Positions 28,204 through 37,413 of a stretch of 64,000 nucleotides of DNA are shown here, in pieces. The stretch covers positions 124,001 to 188,000 of the forward strand of contig JAQVVH010000002.1 of assembly GCA_028699065.1 (NCBI GenBank), in the 5' to 3' direction. The number at the start of each line of letters is the position of its first letter. Position 1 is the first letter of the stretch. The stretch comes from Gallionella sp. GTDB lineage: Bacteria > Pseudomonadota > Gammaproteobacteria > Burkholderiales > Gallionellaceae. Both the position numbers and the translations under genes were made by a program. The notes beneath the pieces were generated by a model. That model did no database searches and had not been told where the DNA came from. It was given only the letters and a program-made list of their open reading frames with translations.

Positions 28204-29628
28204 TCACCGAAACAGCCGGACCTCCGCATTCTGAAATGAACTGTCAAGCAAGCCGCCAAATTCGACGTAGATATCCTTGTCGTTGCCGTTGGCCTTTCGC
28301 TGCATGAAAAAGCGCCCAATTCCGAGCACGCGCAGCGGCCGACAAATCCCGCCCACAGAAGAACAATCCACCATCGCCATATTGATCATCCGGCGATCGG
28401 CATGTCCGGGAAGTACCGGTGCACTGAAAAAGTCGCCACTGGTCTGGGCATAGGGCGCAGTTTGGGGATAGTTGGTCGCCGCATTTGCCGGCGCGTGGTA
28501 GAGACTGTTCCAGCGGCTGCTGATCGCTGCATCCGTGTTGTCGCCACTGGCGACCTCCGGGCGGGCGCCGGACCAGAGAATGCCGTAATCGGCAAAGGTG
28601 CGACTGGACCAGGGCTTGGGTTGATTGACGCCCCCAATTTCTACAAAAGTCAGGCTGGGTTGTGCCGGATCGGGATTCATCCAATCCTTGGGCAGGCCCA
28701 GCGTCGTGGCGTTTTTCAGACAACCATCACTGCCCTTGGCATTGCTGCAAGCGTATTCCTTGATATTGCGATCCGGTGGCGCACTTGCCGGATCGCATTT
28801 GTTCTTGGTGTTGAACACGCCAAATTTTGAGTCCAACGCTTCCAGTTGCGGATCGGAAATACCGGTGTTGGTATAAACCAGATCGCCGATATTGGGTGTA
28901 AAGGCAATTCTGCCCGCGCACATATAAGGAAGCGAGGAAGGCACATCACCGCTGCAGCTGCCGGCATTCGTCGCCACAGGGTCAATCCAGAACATCGTGC
29001 CCGGCGCCAGCGGGTTGGCATCCGAAACGCGGTAAGTCACCCCGCGCTCGTAACCCAGCTCGGTCACGTGCGGGTTGGTGGCATCTGTGGGCAAGGCGCA
29101 AATCCCGATCGGGCTGATGTCTACCCCATATTTGCCCGCTACCGCCAGGCCGAAGGTTTGCAAGGTTTTCGCCTCTTCGCCAAATACACCGGCAAACCAG
29201 GCTGCCATGCTGCGCTGACGCGTGTGAACTTTCAGAAATGATTTGTCCGCCGCCAGCAGATCGGTTGTCACGCTATCAATCGGCACCATGCTGCAACTGC
29301 CATCGTCGGGACAACTGCCCACCGACAAATCCAGACCGGCATCCGCGTTCGCCGTCCCCACCGGATTGGCGAACACATATTGGTTCTGCCGCGCAATTCC
29401 GATCGCCCGACTCTTGGCGCGCACCACACCAGCCGCCGTACCGTCGAGCTCGGCGGCACCGGCCAATGCAGCCGCATCGGCACCATTCTGCAAACCGGTC
29501 TTCACCAGATACGCGTGTCCGAGATCCACCACGAGAGCGAGCATGCCCACCAGAATGACCAGCGTGAGCCCGACCATAATGGCCACGGCACCGCGCTGGT
29601 GTTCTCCAAGTTTTGGCGTCCGTTTCAT
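28204..29628 (-). CDS. tadG: TadG-like pilus assembly protein
   Basis: The 474-residue protein begins with the Tad N-terminal segment RGAVAIMVGLTLVILVGML, one membrane helix, and then QNGADAAALAGA, the usual start of TadG-type proteins. The large extracytoplasmic region is rich in Cys, Pro and Asn; no von Willebrand MIDAS motif (DxSxS) was found, so this is the shorter type without a clear vWA domain. It probably anchors or stabilises the pilus in the envelope. The next gene starts at its stop codon region. Confidence 0.82.
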   Translation of the reverse strand: MKRTPKLGEHQRGAVAIMVGLTLVILVGMLALVVDLGHAYLVKTGLQNGADAAALAGAAELDGTAAGVVRAKSRAIGIARQNQYVFANPVGTANADAGLDLSVGSCPDDGSCSMVPIDSVTTDLLAADKSFLKVHTRQRSMAAWFAGVFGEEAKTLQTFGLAVAGKYGVDISPIGICALPTDATNPHVTELGYERGVTYRVSDANPLAPGTMFWIDPVATNAGSCSGDVPSSLPYMCAGRIAFTPNIGDLVYTNTGISDPQLEALDSKFGVFNTKNKCDPASAPPDRNIKEYACSNAKGSDGCLKNATTLGLPKDWMNPDPAQPSLTFVEIGGVNQPKPWSSRTFADYGILWSGARPEVASGDNTDAAISSRWNSLYHAPANAATNYPQTAPYAQTSGDFFSAPVLPGHADRRMINMAMVDCSSVGGICRPLRVLGIGRFFMQRKANGNDKDIYVEFGGLLDSSFQNAEVRLFR

Positions 29629-29656
29629 CGCAGCATCCGCCGAAGGTCACCGGGCA

Positions 29657-29941
29657 TTACTGCCCGCCGCTACTCCCGCCGACTCCGATGGTAAAGACCG
29701 GGGTTGCCGGCGGATTTTTGTAGGACTCGTGATAACGATCCACCGCGGCCTTGGCAGCCTTGCCATCCACCCCGGCAGCGGGATCGGTATTCTGTGATGC
29801 CTCCGGATTGACCGTTTGCTCGGCCTTGGCACTGTTGACTGCCTCGCCAAAATGGCTATCCAGTGTGGGGGTCGATGAGGCACATCCGCCCAAGGCAAGC
29901 AGCAGTGCGGTCAACCCTAGGGATTTGTATGTCGTTGTCAT
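29657..29941 (-). CDS. Small Tad-locus lipoprotein
   Basis: A 94-residue protein with a lipoprotein signal (LLALGGC, Cys near 20), then a hydrophilic segment with DSHFGEAVNSAKAEQT and a Gly/Ser-rich C-terminus. Such short lipoproteins often follow the secretin gene in betaproteobacterial Tad loci and may help secretin assembly, in place of CpaD. AAGGGG lies 8 nt before the ATG. Function is inferred from position. Confidence 0.72.
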   Translation of the reverse strand: MTTTYKSLGLTALLLALGGCASSTPTLDSHFGEAVNSAKAEQTVNPEASQNTDPAAGVDGKAAKAAVDRYHESYKNPPATPVFTIGVGGSSGGQ

Positions 29942-29951
29942 GATCTTCCCC

Positions 29952-31358
29952 TTATTTCATTTCAAAGCCGCTGGGCGCAGCATCTGCGGCAGGCTGGGCT
30001 GGTGCTGGTGCGGCAGGTTCTGCAGGCTTGGCCGGCGCGCTGCCTTCCATTTTTCCGCCCAGGAAAAACTCGCCACGGCTCGGCGGGATAAAGTTATCGG
30101 TCGGCAAGGCGTAATCCGGCGAAAGCGGTTTCACCAGACGCGGCGTAATGACGATCAGCAATTCGGTTTTATCGTTCTGGAACGAACTACTGCGGAACAA
30201 GGCACCCAGAATCGGCAAATCACCCAGCATTGGGAAGCGGCTCACAGATTCGGTCAGGGTATTTTTGATCAGGCCGGCAATCGCGAAACTTTGGCCATCA
30301 TGTAATTGCACTGTCGTGGCGGCCCTGCGGGTGTTCATTGCCGGTAGCGTGGTTCCACCCGAGACAAAACCAGTCTGCGAAATCTCGGTAACTTCCGGAG
30401 CCACTTTCAGATTCACCAAGTCGCCTTCCAGTACCGTTGGCGTAAATTTCAGTGCAATACCAAATTCCTTTTCTTCAAGGGTATTGGTAGCCACTCCGCC
30501 GGCCCCCGGCTGCGCAACGGTAATGTAAACCTTGCCACCCGCGAGGAAACTCCCCTCCTGCCCGCTGATCGCCATAATGGTCGGTTCCGCCAGAATCTTG
30601 ATGACGTCATCCTTGTTCTGCGCATCCACGGTGTAGACATTGTTCCCCCGGGTGATGGAGATTGAGCCATTCGCGTTGGTCAGGAAGTTGGCGAGAAAAC
30701 TGTACGTCCCGCCGCCCACTGTGCGGCTGGCATTGATTGACGCTCCCAACTGGTCCAAAACATTTTTTTGGACTTCGGCGATTTTCACTTCCAGCATCAC
30801 CTGCTGCGCGCCGGTGACCTTGAGCATATTCACCACTTTTTTACCGGCGAAAGCCTCGGCCAGCTCTACCGCCCGCGCTGCCTTCAGTGTGTCGGCGACC
30901 GTCCCGGTAAGTACCAGCGAATCCGCCGCCGCTTCGACCTTGATGTTTTTCTCATCCGGCATGAGTTTATGCAGCTGCGCCTGCAGCGCCGAAGGATCAA
31001 TGCCAACATTCACATCGATCACCGTGCTTTGGCCGCTGCGGTTCCACAGAATGATATTGGTCGTGCCGACCTTTTTACCCAGCAGATAAATCTCTTTCGG
31101 ATTGAGCAAGATCACATCGGCAATCGACTTGTCTCCCACGGACACGCGGGAAGCCGCTGCAGGCAAGCGCAACAGCGCCGATTTGCCGATGCTGGCACTG
31201 ACTTGTGGCGCAAATTCAATCGCGGCTGCGGCAGCCGTAACGGGCTTGGCTGCAGTGGTCGCGGCATGAACTGGCATCACCGGCAAGGCAAGCAACGCCG
31301 CCAGACCGAGCGCCCGAAGCATCCCGCCATATCGCATCTGATTCTTGTTATTCATCAT
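29952..31358 (-). CDS. rcpA: Tad pilus outer-membrane secretin RcpA/CpaC
   Basis: The 468-residue protein has a signal peptide (to about 33), an N-terminal pilus/BON-like domain (about 50-190, LRLPAAASRVSVGDKSIADV is the typical N0-like start) and a C-terminal secretin domain (about 235-420) with the usual VPMLGDLPILG-like motif (here FPMLGDLPILGALFRS). The tail is Pro/Ala-rich. It forms the outer-membrane channel for the Flp pilus. Two adjacent ATGs at 31358 and 31355 are both near GAGAGGGG; the first is listed. Confidence 0.92.
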   Translation of the reverse strand: MMNNKNQMRYGGMLRALGLAALLALPVMPVHAATTAAKPVTAAAAAIEFAPQVSASIGKSALLRLPAAASRVSVGDKSIADVILLNPKEIYLLGKKVGTTNIILWNRSGQSTVIDVNVGIDPSALQAQLHKLMPDEKNIKVEAAADSLVLTGTVADTLKAARAVELAEAFAGKKVVNMLKVTGAQQVMLEVKIAEVQKNVLDQLGASINASRTVGGGTYSFLANFLTNANGSISITRGNNVYTVDAQNKDDVIKILAEPTIMAISGQEGSFLAGGKVYITVAQPGAGGVATNTLEEKEFGIALKFTPTVLEGDLVNLKVAPEVTEISQTGFVSGGTTLPAMNTRRAATTVQLHDGQSFAIAGLIKNTLTESVSRFPMLGDLPILGALFRSSSFQNDKTELLIVITPRLVKPLSPDYALPTDNFIPPSRGEFFLGGKMEGSAPAKPAEPAAPAPAQPAADAAPSGFEMK

Positions 31359-31392
31359 TTTCCCCTCTCAAATATCGATGACAGGCCGTCGT

Positions 31393-32205
31393 CTAAAACG
31401 CCTGCTGTGAACGATCCGTGCCCCGGATCACTTCAACCTTTTCGCCCGCAGGTGCGCGGTATGTCCGTTGCACCGGTTTGGCGGCAGGCGCGGCAGGCGA
31501 CAAATTCAGCATGTCTTTTTTGGTCGTGCCGGAAGTTGTCACGGGTGTGGAATCCATCTGGTTGCGCAACACCAGCGAGAGCTGGCCGACGCTCCGTGCC
31601 ACATCAAGCTTTTCCGCCTGCTCGGGCGAAACTTCCAGCGTCACGGCATTCACGACCTTGGGCATGGTTTCGTCTCGGCTGGCTTCTTGCGCGACAGCCA
31701 GCACCAGAATTTTTTCCAGCACGATTTTGGAAATATTCTTGTTGCCTTGCGATGCCTTGCCGGAATCGTCTTCGGTGCTGACCAGGATATCCACGTAGTT
31801 CCCGGGCAAGGCGAAACCCGCCACACCGACGACATCATTGACGCGAACCGTCATGGCGCGTTTGCCTTCGCTGATTACGGCAGACAAGCCGCCTTTCGTC
31901 CCCAGCGGCGCGAGCTTGGATTCCAGCACCGGTTCGCCCGACAACAGACTAACCTTGAGGACGCGATCCTTGAGTTTTTCCGGATCGCTTTCCACCCCTT
32001 CCGGCACGCTGTCTTTCGGCCAGTCCACCACTTTCAACATTTGCGGTGTCAGCCGGGTACCCAAATCAATTGCGGTTTTGGTCACGACCACCTTGCTGGC
32101 CGCGACTTTGGTCTGCCTCAGCATCCACTGTGATGCCAGTACCACCGCCCCGATTGCGACCGCGACCGAAACCGCGATCATGATGACTGCTCTAGGATTT
32201 TTCAT
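31393..32205 (-). CDS. cpaB: Tad pilus periplasmic protein CpaB/RcpC
   Basis: This 270-residue protein has an N-terminal membrane helix (about 8-27), then a SAF domain (about 45-110: LGTRLTPQMLKVVDWPKDSVPEG) and an RcpC-type domain with GFALPGNYVDILVS. CpaB proteins couple the secretin to the inner-membrane platform and may touch peptidoglycan. It precedes the secretin by 34 nt, the conserved cpaB-cpaC order. Confidence 0.9.
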   Translation of the reverse strand: MKNPRAVIMIAVSVAVAIGAVVLASQWMLRQTKVAASKVVVTKTAIDLGTRLTPQMLKVVDWPKDSVPEGVESDPEKLKDRVLKVSLLSGEPVLESKLAPLGTKGGLSAVISEGKRAMTVRVNDVVGVAGFALPGNYVDILVSTEDDSGKASQGNKNISKIVLEKILVLAVAQEASRDETMPKVVNAVTLEVSPEQAEKLDVARSVGQLSLVLRNQMDSTPVTTSGTTKKDMLNLSPAAPAAKPVQRTYRAPAGEKVEVIRGTDRSQQAF

Positions 32206-32241
32206 CTGCTTCCTCCATAACTTCGCTGTGTGTTCGCCTGC

Positions 32242-33573
32242 TTAATCCCTTGTGTAGTAATTGTTCCAGGCCCAGTCGATCAAAGTTTTCGACAATTCGG
32301 CCGGCAACCCCTCGTAACGTGCGATGTCCCTGATCTGCCCGATGATGTCTCTCGGCACACAGGCAAACAGGGGACGGTTTTCCTTGTAGTGATGTTCGTG
32401 CAGCAAATAATTCAGCCCCTGTTCGTCGAAGGGCACTTCAAGTTCCATGCACACCTGTTCGGCGATTTTTCGATAGTCGCTTTCGCTGAGTGCGCCGATA
32501 TGAATTTTGTAGCCCAGACGCCGCAAGAAAGCCTCGTCGGCCAACTGGCTGGGCGCGATGTTGCTGGAAAAGATCACGATGACGTCGAACGGCAGCATGA
32601 ATTTTTTGCCGGTGTGCAGCGACAGATAATCCACACGGCGATCGAGCGGCACGATCCAGCGGTTCATGATCTCGATGGCCGGCACCAGCTGGCGGCCCAG
32701 ATCGTCAATGATCAGTAATCCGTTGTTGGCGCGCACATGCGGCGGCGCCTGATAGAAACGCGTACCTTCGTCGAAATCCAGATCCAGCATGTTCAGGGTC
32801 AACTCACCACCGGCCTTGACCATAGGGCGATGACACACGACCCAGCGCCCGTCCGTGGCCCGGCGACGATCCAGCACCAAACCGGGCGCATGCCCCTCGT
32901 CATCTTTGGTCAGCACGGGATGGTGAATCAGCGGATCGAAAACCTGAATGATTTCGTCATCGACCACGATGGCGTGGGGAATAGCCACGTCGCCACTCAA
33001 CACGCCGGCCAGATGTTCGGCCACAAAAGTTTTGCCGCTGCCGGCAGGGCCGTACACAAAAATCGCGCGCCCGGAATTCATGGCCGCGCCGAACTGTTTA
33101 AGGATGTTTTCGTGAACAACCAGCCCCTCAAAGGCTTTGGCCAATTGCTCGCGGGTCGCTCCCATGTGCGCGACAGACTGCGCGCGAACCTGTTCCACAT
33201 AAGCCGACAGGCTCACGGGCGCGGGGCCGACATACTGGGATTTTTGCAGATATCCGCCGGCGCGCTGCCGGCCAAGATCGGTGAGATTGTAGGCAACGGC
33301 CGTTTCCGTTTCGCTGGAACGTACAACTTCGCACATGCGCTCATTGCGGATGAATGCCAGCAAAGGCTCCAGCACCGTCACCGGCAGACGGGAAAAGTCC
33401 ACCAGATCGGCCAACTTCATCTGCCCCCGCAGGAACAAACCCTTGACCAATAATTCCACGAGCAGCCGAAAATTTAATCCCGTCTCCTCAATGGTGCGCG
33501 GCTGCGAGGGCATGCGAATCGTCCGCCGCTCCCTGGCAACTGTCACATCCGGTGTTTCTGCTTGAGGCTCCAT
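32242..33573 (-). CDS. AAA ATPase associated with the Tad pilus locus
   Basis: The 443-residue protein has an N-terminal winged-helix-like part (about 30-110) and a AAA ATPase core: Walker A GPAGSGKTFVAE near 172, Walker B LLIIDDLG near 290 and a sensor IFSSNIAPS. It resembles the predicted ATPases with chaperone activity found in many betaproteobacterial Tad clusters between the prepilin peptidase and cpaB. Its role in pilus assembly is not established; a regulatory or remodelling function is inferred. Confidence 0.78.
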   Translation of the reverse strand: MEPQAETPDVTVARERRTIRMPSQPRTIEETGLNFRLLVELLVKGLFLRGQMKLADLVDFSRLPVTVLEPLLAFIRNERMCEVVRSSETETAVAYNLTDLGRQRAGGYLQKSQYVGPAPVSLSAYVEQVRAQSVAHMGATREQLAKAFEGLVVHENILKQFGAAMNSGRAIFVYGPAGSGKTFVAEHLAGVLSGDVAIPHAIVVDDEIIQVFDPLIHHPVLTKDDEGHAPGLVLDRRRATDGRWVVCHRPMVKAGGELTLNMLDLDFDEGTRFYQAPPHVRANNGLLIIDDLGRQLVPAIEIMNRWIVPLDRRVDYLSLHTGKKFMLPFDVIVIFSSNIAPSQLADEAFLRRLGYKIHIGALSESDYRKIAEQVCMELEVPFDEQGLNYLLHEHHYKENRPLFACVPRDIIGQIRDIARYEGLPAELSKTLIDWAWNNYYTRD

Positions 33574-33652
33574 TTGGCGTGCACTTTCTTGTTATGTATG
33601 AGTGCCTGTACAACCTGAAACAACAAACGCGCGAAAACAACTTTTAATACAA

Positions 33653-34168
33653 CTACATCCGCTGCCAGACCAGAAACAGAAAAGTTCCCGCAGCAATAGC
33701 CACCGCATAAGGCAACTTTCCGGCCGACTGCGGCACTTCGATATCGGGCTTCTGCCGCAGCGCGGCCTGCATCGCAGCGCCCTGTATCACCATCCGGACA
33801 TTACCCAGCATGTATTTCAACTGGCCTGTCCGAAGCGCCATGAGCAAAGCCAATACACCCCCAGCGATAAAAGTCAGCAACGTCACACCGACAATGGCCT
33901 TCGGGCCAAGGAATGCACCCACCATCCCCATCAGCTTGACATCGCCCGCACCCATCGCCCGCAACAGATACAAGGGCAGCAACAGCAAAATCCCCAGTCC
34001 CAAACCTTGCAGTGCACTGATAAAACCAAGCCCGGCGGAGAGCAGGCTATTGAGAGAAAATCCACAAACCAAGCCTGCTGCCACCAGCCAGTTGGGGATG
34101 CGGTGGCTGCGCACGTCAAAGAAAACAGCGCAACACAGCAAAGCTACCAGTATCAAAAGAAACCACAT
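33653..34168 (-). CDS. tadV: Prepilin peptidase of the Tad system (TadV/CpaA, A24 family)
   Basis: This 171-residue integral membrane aspartic protease has about five or six helices. The two catalytic Asp residues are seen in FFDVRSHRIPNWL near 23 and in GAGDVKLMG near 75. It lacks the N-methyltransferase domain of PilD, as usual for TadV. It should process the Flp pilin and the TadE-like proteins. It is separated from flp by 107 nt holding a strong inverted repeat. Confidence 0.9.
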   Translation of the reverse strand: MWFLLILVALLCCAVFFDVRSHRIPNWLVAAGLVCGFSLNSLLSAGLGFISALQGLGLGILLLLPLYLLRAMGAGDVKLMGMVGAFLGPKAIVGVTLLTFIAGGVLALLMALRTGQLKYMLGNVRMVIQGAAMQAALRQKPDIEVPQSAGKLPYAVAIAAGTFLFLVWQRM

Positions 34169-34193
34169 GATTACGAAGCATCCGCGACCGCCC

Positions 34194-34231
34194 CGTTTTG
34201 GCGAGATTCAACAACGCATCGCGCCAAAACG
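34194..34231 (-). repeat. 10-bp perfect inverted repeat between flp and tadV
   Basis: Positions 34194-34203 (CGTTTTGGCG) and 34222-34231 (CGCCAAAACG) are perfect inverse complements with an 18-nt loop. No T run follows on the minus strand, so it is not a simple Rho-independent terminator. In the flp-tadV transcript it would form a stem that could stabilise flp mRNA or limit read-through. Confidence 0.65.
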
Positions 34232-34275
34232 AGAATCAGATCAGGTCAACAAACACATCTTCCGGCCTTGAAGTG

Positions 34276-34479
34276 TTACTCACCATCCATACAGCCGGCG
34301 GCCGGATTGGTAAGGCAGTTGGCAATATTGGTAAACAGAGTATTCAGGTTGCCACCCAGCAATGCGGTACCGGCGATAATCGCCACGGCAATCAGCGCAG
34401 CAATCAGACCATATTCAATGGCAGTCACACCCTCTTCGTCTTTGAAGAAACCCACCACACCGCGATATAGCTTATTCAT
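34276..34479 (-). CDS. flp: Flp type IVb major pilin
   Basis: A 67-residue prepilin with a short positive leader ending in DEEG, predicted TadV cleavage after Gly17, then VTAIEYGLIAALIAVAII, the Flp motif with Glu and Tyr at mature positions 5 and 6. The tail has two Cys (CLTNPAAGC) that could form a disulfide loop. GAGGAG lies 8 nt before the ATG. It is the first gene of the locus, as expected for the most expressed component. Confidence 0.93.
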   Translation of the reverse strand: MNKLYRGVVGFFKDEEGVTAIEYGLIAALIAVAIIAGTALLGGNLNTLFTNIANCLTNPAAGCMDGE

Positions 34480-34513
34480 GATTTAGCTCCTCTTTACATT
34501 GAAATTCGAACTA

Positions 34514-34553
34514 GCCGGCTTTTCCGGCAAGTCGCAATTTTATTTGTGCGACT
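34514..34553 (-). promoter_or_regulatory. flp leader region with two successive inverted repeats
   Basis: Upstream of flp two hairpin-forming sequences lie close together: 34514-34518 with 34524-34528 (GCCGG/CCGGC) and 34530-34536 with 34547-34553 (AGTCGCA/TGCGACT, perfect, 10-nt AT-rich loop). They may be mRNA leader structures or an operator. No firm -10/-35 was assigned by eye. Confidence 0.45.
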
Positions 34554-34621
34554 CGAGGACATGATGCCACTGCCGTGTGAGAAAATATGCGCCCGTTGGA
34601 CGGTTCAGGGAGTAACGCATC

Positions 34622-35656
34622 ATGGAATATCGGCAACTTGGCAATAGCGGTCTGATGGTTTCCGCACTAAGCTTGGGGACAATGACCTTTGGCGAGCAGA
34701 ACAGCGAGCCGGAGGCGCATGCGCAGCTGGATATGGCTGTTGCACATGGCGTCAATTTCATTGATACCGCAGAGATGTATCCGGTGCCGCCACGCGCGGA
34801 AACGGTGCATCGCACCGAGACCCATATCGGCACCTGGCTGAAAAATCAGCCGCGCGACAAACTCATTATCGCGAGCAAGATCGCCGGCCCTTCACGCGGT
34901 TTTGGATGGATTCGCGGCGGCCCGCGCATCAATGCCGCGCATATCGAACGTGCTGTGGATGCCAGTTTGAAACGCTTGCAAACCGACTATATCGATCTGT
35001 ACCAGATTCATTGGCCGGATCGCTACGTGCCGATGTTTGGCGGCAGAAGTTACGACATTGCCAACGAACACGAGACTGTGCCGATTACCGAACAGCTCGA
35101 AGCCCTCGCCGGGCAAATTCAGGCCGGCAAGATTCGACACATCGGCCTCAGCAATGAAACGCCCTGGGGCGTCGGCGAATTCGTTCGCTGCGCCGAACAG
35201 CTCGGGCTGCCGCGCGTCGTTTCCGTCCAGAACGCCTATCACCTGATGAACCGCAGTTTTGAGGAAGGACTGGCGGAAGTTTGCCGGCATGCCCGGGTCG
35301 GTTTGCTGGCGTACAGCCCGCTGGCTTTTGGCTGGCTGACGGGAAAATATACGGATGATCCGGCCGCGATCGGTCGCTGCAACTTGTTCCCCGGTTTCGG
35401 GCAACGCTACAACAAGCCGAACGTTCCCGCCGCCAGCGCCAAATATGTGCACATTGCGCGCGAGGCCGGCCTGCAACCCGCGCAGATGGCGCTGGCATTT
35501 GTGCGCACCCGGTGGTTTTGCAGCAGTGTGATTCTGGGTGCCACGACAACCCGGCAACTAGCGGAAAACCTTGCGAGCAGCGACTTGACGCTATCGGCGG
35601 AAATTCTGGAGGCCATAGAAAATATCCATAGCCGTTATCCCAACCCGGCCCCGTAA
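34622..35656 (+). CDS. NADPH-dependent aldo/keto reductase, Tas type
   Basis: The 344-residue TIM-barrel enzyme reduces aldehydes or ketones with NAD(P)H. Catalytic residues of the family are seen: Asp and Tyr in FIDTAEMYPVPP (about 47-58), Lys in IASKIAGPSRGF near 83 and His in DLYQIHWPDRY near 125. The NVLGA-like cofactor site appears as SSVILGATTTRQL near the C-terminus. The insertion PVPPRAETVHRTE is typical of the Tas/YghZ-like branch. GGGAG lies 9 nt before the ATG. It is divergent from flp and followed by the LysE-type exporter after 11 nt. Confidence 0.88.
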   Translation: MEYRQLGNSGLMVSALSLGTMTFGEQNSEPEAHAQLDMAVAHGVNFIDTAEMYPVPPRAETVHRTETHIGTWLKNQPRDKLIIASKIAGPSRGFGWIRGGPRINAAHIERAVDASLKRLQTDYIDLYQIHWPDRYVPMFGGRSYDIANEHETVPITEQLEALAGQIQAGKIRHIGLSNETPWGVGEFVRCAEQLGLPRVVSVQNAYHLMNRSFEEGLAEVCRHARVGLLAYSPLAFGWLTGKYTDDPAAIGRCNLFPGFGQRYNKPNVPAASAKYVHIAREAGLQPAQMALAFVRTRWFCSSVILGATTTRQLAENLASSDLTLSAEILEAIENIHSRYPNPAP

Positions 35657-35667
35657 AACAAAGATCG

Positions 35668-36282
35668 ATGATTGAATTTCTCGCGAGCGGGATGATTCTT
35701 GGACTTGCGGCGGGGATTGCCCCGGGCCCCCTGCTGGCACTGGTCATTGGTGAAACATTGGCGAAGGGCACCCCGGCCGGTATCCGGGTGGCGTTCGCCC
35801 CGCTGATTTCCGACCTGCCTATCGTTACCGCAACATTCTTATTGCTGACCGGGCTCACGCTCACCGATCCGTTTTTGGGCGTTATTTCACTGGCGGGTGC
35901 AGCCTTCCTGCTTCACATGAGTTACGACAATTGGCGGACAAGCGGGCATCCGCCAAAAGTTCCCAGCAAGGCTTCGCATCCCCTGATCCGTGGCGTACTG
36001 ACAAACATCCTGAATCCGCACCCCTATCTGTTCTGGCTGACTGTTGGCGGCAGCCTTCTCGGCAAGGCGATTGCGGCCGGACCGATGATGCCGGTTATTT
36101 TCCTTCTCGCGTTTTATCTGAGTCTGGTGGGTAGCAAAATTCTGCTGGCGATGTTCATTGGACGAACGCAAAGATTGCTCAACGAGCAATGGATGCATAG
36201 GATCTTTCGCGCACTCGCCATTCTGCTCTTGCTGCTCGCGCTGGATTTCGCACTCGAAGGACTGGAACGACTCGGCCTTTAA
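35668..36282 (+). CDS. LysE family amino-acid/metabolite exporter
   Basis: The 204-residue membrane protein has about six helices and the LysE/RhtB signature GIAPGPLLALV near residue 17 plus a conserved Asn-Pro pair (ILNPHPYLFW). These proteins export amino acids or small metabolites across the inner membrane. Substrate cannot be assigned. It overlaps the convergent YkgJ gene by 4 bases at the stops. Confidence 0.82.
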   Translation: MIEFLASGMILGLAAGIAPGPLLALVIGETLAKGTPAGIRVAFAPLISDLPIVTATFLLLTGLTLTDPFLGVISLAGAAFLLHMSYDNWRTSGHPPKVPSKASHPLIRGVLTNILNPHPYLFWLTVGGSLLGKAIAAGPMMPVIFLLAFYLSLVGSKILLAMFIGRTQRLLNEQWMHRIFRALAILLLLLALDFALEGLERLGL

Positions 36283-36674
36283 GCGGCCTTGGCAGGGGGT
36301 TCAGGCATGTTGATGCCATGCAACAGGCGGAGCCGGACGCACTGGGAATTCAAACTACCATCTTCCATATAGACCGGAAACTCACGGCACGGCGTGGGGC
36401 GCTGTGCATAAATGCTGCAGCGATTATCCGGCTGCAGGGCTATGCAACGCGCGCCACCCTGCTCCGTCCCCTTCATACAGACCAGAAAAGGCGTGACCAC
36501 CGAAGTCAGTTCGACGGGGACAAATCCGCCCGGAAAAGAATCGAGTTCGCCCTGATAAAACGAGACGCGAAAATGCCGGCAGCACGCCCCGCACTGAGTG
36601 CATGGACTGAACTCCGGCATATCGTAAAAAACCCGGTTGTCTTCGGTCTGGATGACGATCTGCAGATCGACCAT
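36279..36674 (-). CDS. YkgJ family zinc/iron-chelating Cys-cluster protein
   Basis: The 131-residue protein has the UPF0153/YkgJ cluster CTQCGACCRHF (about 24-34) and later Cys in CRIALQPDNRC-like and PTPCREFPVY segments (here CIALQPDNRCSIYAQRPTPC). Eight or so Cys probably bind a metal or Fe-S cluster. Function is not established. The start at 36674 is chosen because GTGAGG precedes it by 5-6 nt; the longer frame upstream lacks similarity. Confidence 0.82.
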   Translation of the reverse strand: MVDLQIVIQTEDNRVFYDMPEFSPCTQCGACCRHFRVSFYQGELDSFPGGFVPVELTSVVTPFLVCMKGTEQGGARCIALQPDNRCSIYAQRPTPCREFPVYMEDGSLNSQCVRLRLLHGINMPEPPAKAA

Positions 36675-36841
36675 CGTTGCCTCACCAATGAATGAGAAAT
36701 GGCGCGCATTATCTGCGAACGGCAAATTATTTGTCGGGGAAAATCAGGGGAGAAACCCCAAGCCTCCAAAAGGCCGGAAAGGGGTGCAAAAACTCCGCGT
36801 TTGTCCGGGGTTTCCCGGATAGTTTGATGCCGGTAAATGGC

Positions 36842-37240
36842 TTACATGTAACGTAACAGGTCGGTTTGATGGGCGATCACTTTCCACGCGCCCCCCTCGT
36901 TACGGAATACGGTGGAAGAACGGATGCCGACTTCCTCAGCTTCGCCATCGACTACGTTCTCGCCGCTTTCGACACAAGTGATCAGCGCCAGATCGCCACC
37001 TATTACGGTATGAAGCTGTTTGGGCAAAACCCGACCGCCCAATTTCATCGCCGCGACTTCATTCCACATCGCCTCGATTTTCCCCCAACCGATCAGGTAC
37101 AAGCCATCAGGGCCCATGTAGCTGATGTCGTCCGCGTGCGACCAGACGTTCTTCATCGGCTGAGCATCGCCGATGAAGAGGATATTCAGCGCCGCATAAA
37201 AATCAGACGTGATATCGGTTATTGCTTGTTCGTTGGTCAT
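36842..37240 (-). CDS. SnoaL/NTF2-like domain protein
   Basis: This 132-residue single-domain protein has the cone-shaped NTF2-like pattern: N-terminal helices (ITDITSDFYAALNILF), SHADDISYMGPDGL, GWGKIEAMW and the closing beta strands ending VFRNEGGAWKVIAHQTD. Related DUF4440/SnoaL proteins are small-molecule-binding proteins or isomerases with unclear roles. The ATG at 37240 is used; GGTGG lies just upstream. The 110 nt after it hold only weak inverted repeats. Confidence 0.78.
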   Translation of the reverse strand: MTNEQAITDITSDFYAALNILFIGDAQPMKNVWSHADDISYMGPDGLYLIGWGKIEAMWNEVAAMKLGGRVLPKQLHTVIGGDLALITCVESGENVVDGEAEEVGIRSSTVFRNEGGAWKVIAHQTDLLRYM

Positions 37241-37360
37241 TTTCACCACCCCACATTGTTTATGTTCCGGGCGGACATCGTAGCAATGCACCGACCCGAG
37301 CGCAAACTAGCCCGTGGAGTCATGCGCGCCGTCTCCCTGAATTGCCAATCTCAGACGCTG

Positions 37361-37397
37361 AAAAAACAAAATCCCTGCAGGATTCCTGCAGGGATTT
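37361..37397 (-). terminator. Rho-independent terminator (minus strand)
   Basis: A perfect 12-bp stem (37369-37380 with 37386-37397, AAATCCCTGCAG/CTGCAGGGATTT) with a 5-nt loop is followed on the minus strand by TTTTGTTTTTT-type sequence (37361-37370). It lies 17 nt after the stop of the 32-residue ORF, the gene it most likely terminates. Confidence 0.85.
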
Positions 37398-37413
37398 CAG
37401 CAACATTACCTGA

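Noticed and set aside
36775..36840. G/C-rich inverted repeats between the YkgJ and NTF2-like genes as a terminator
   Set aside because: Stems are only 4-5 bp and no proper T run follows on the minus strand.
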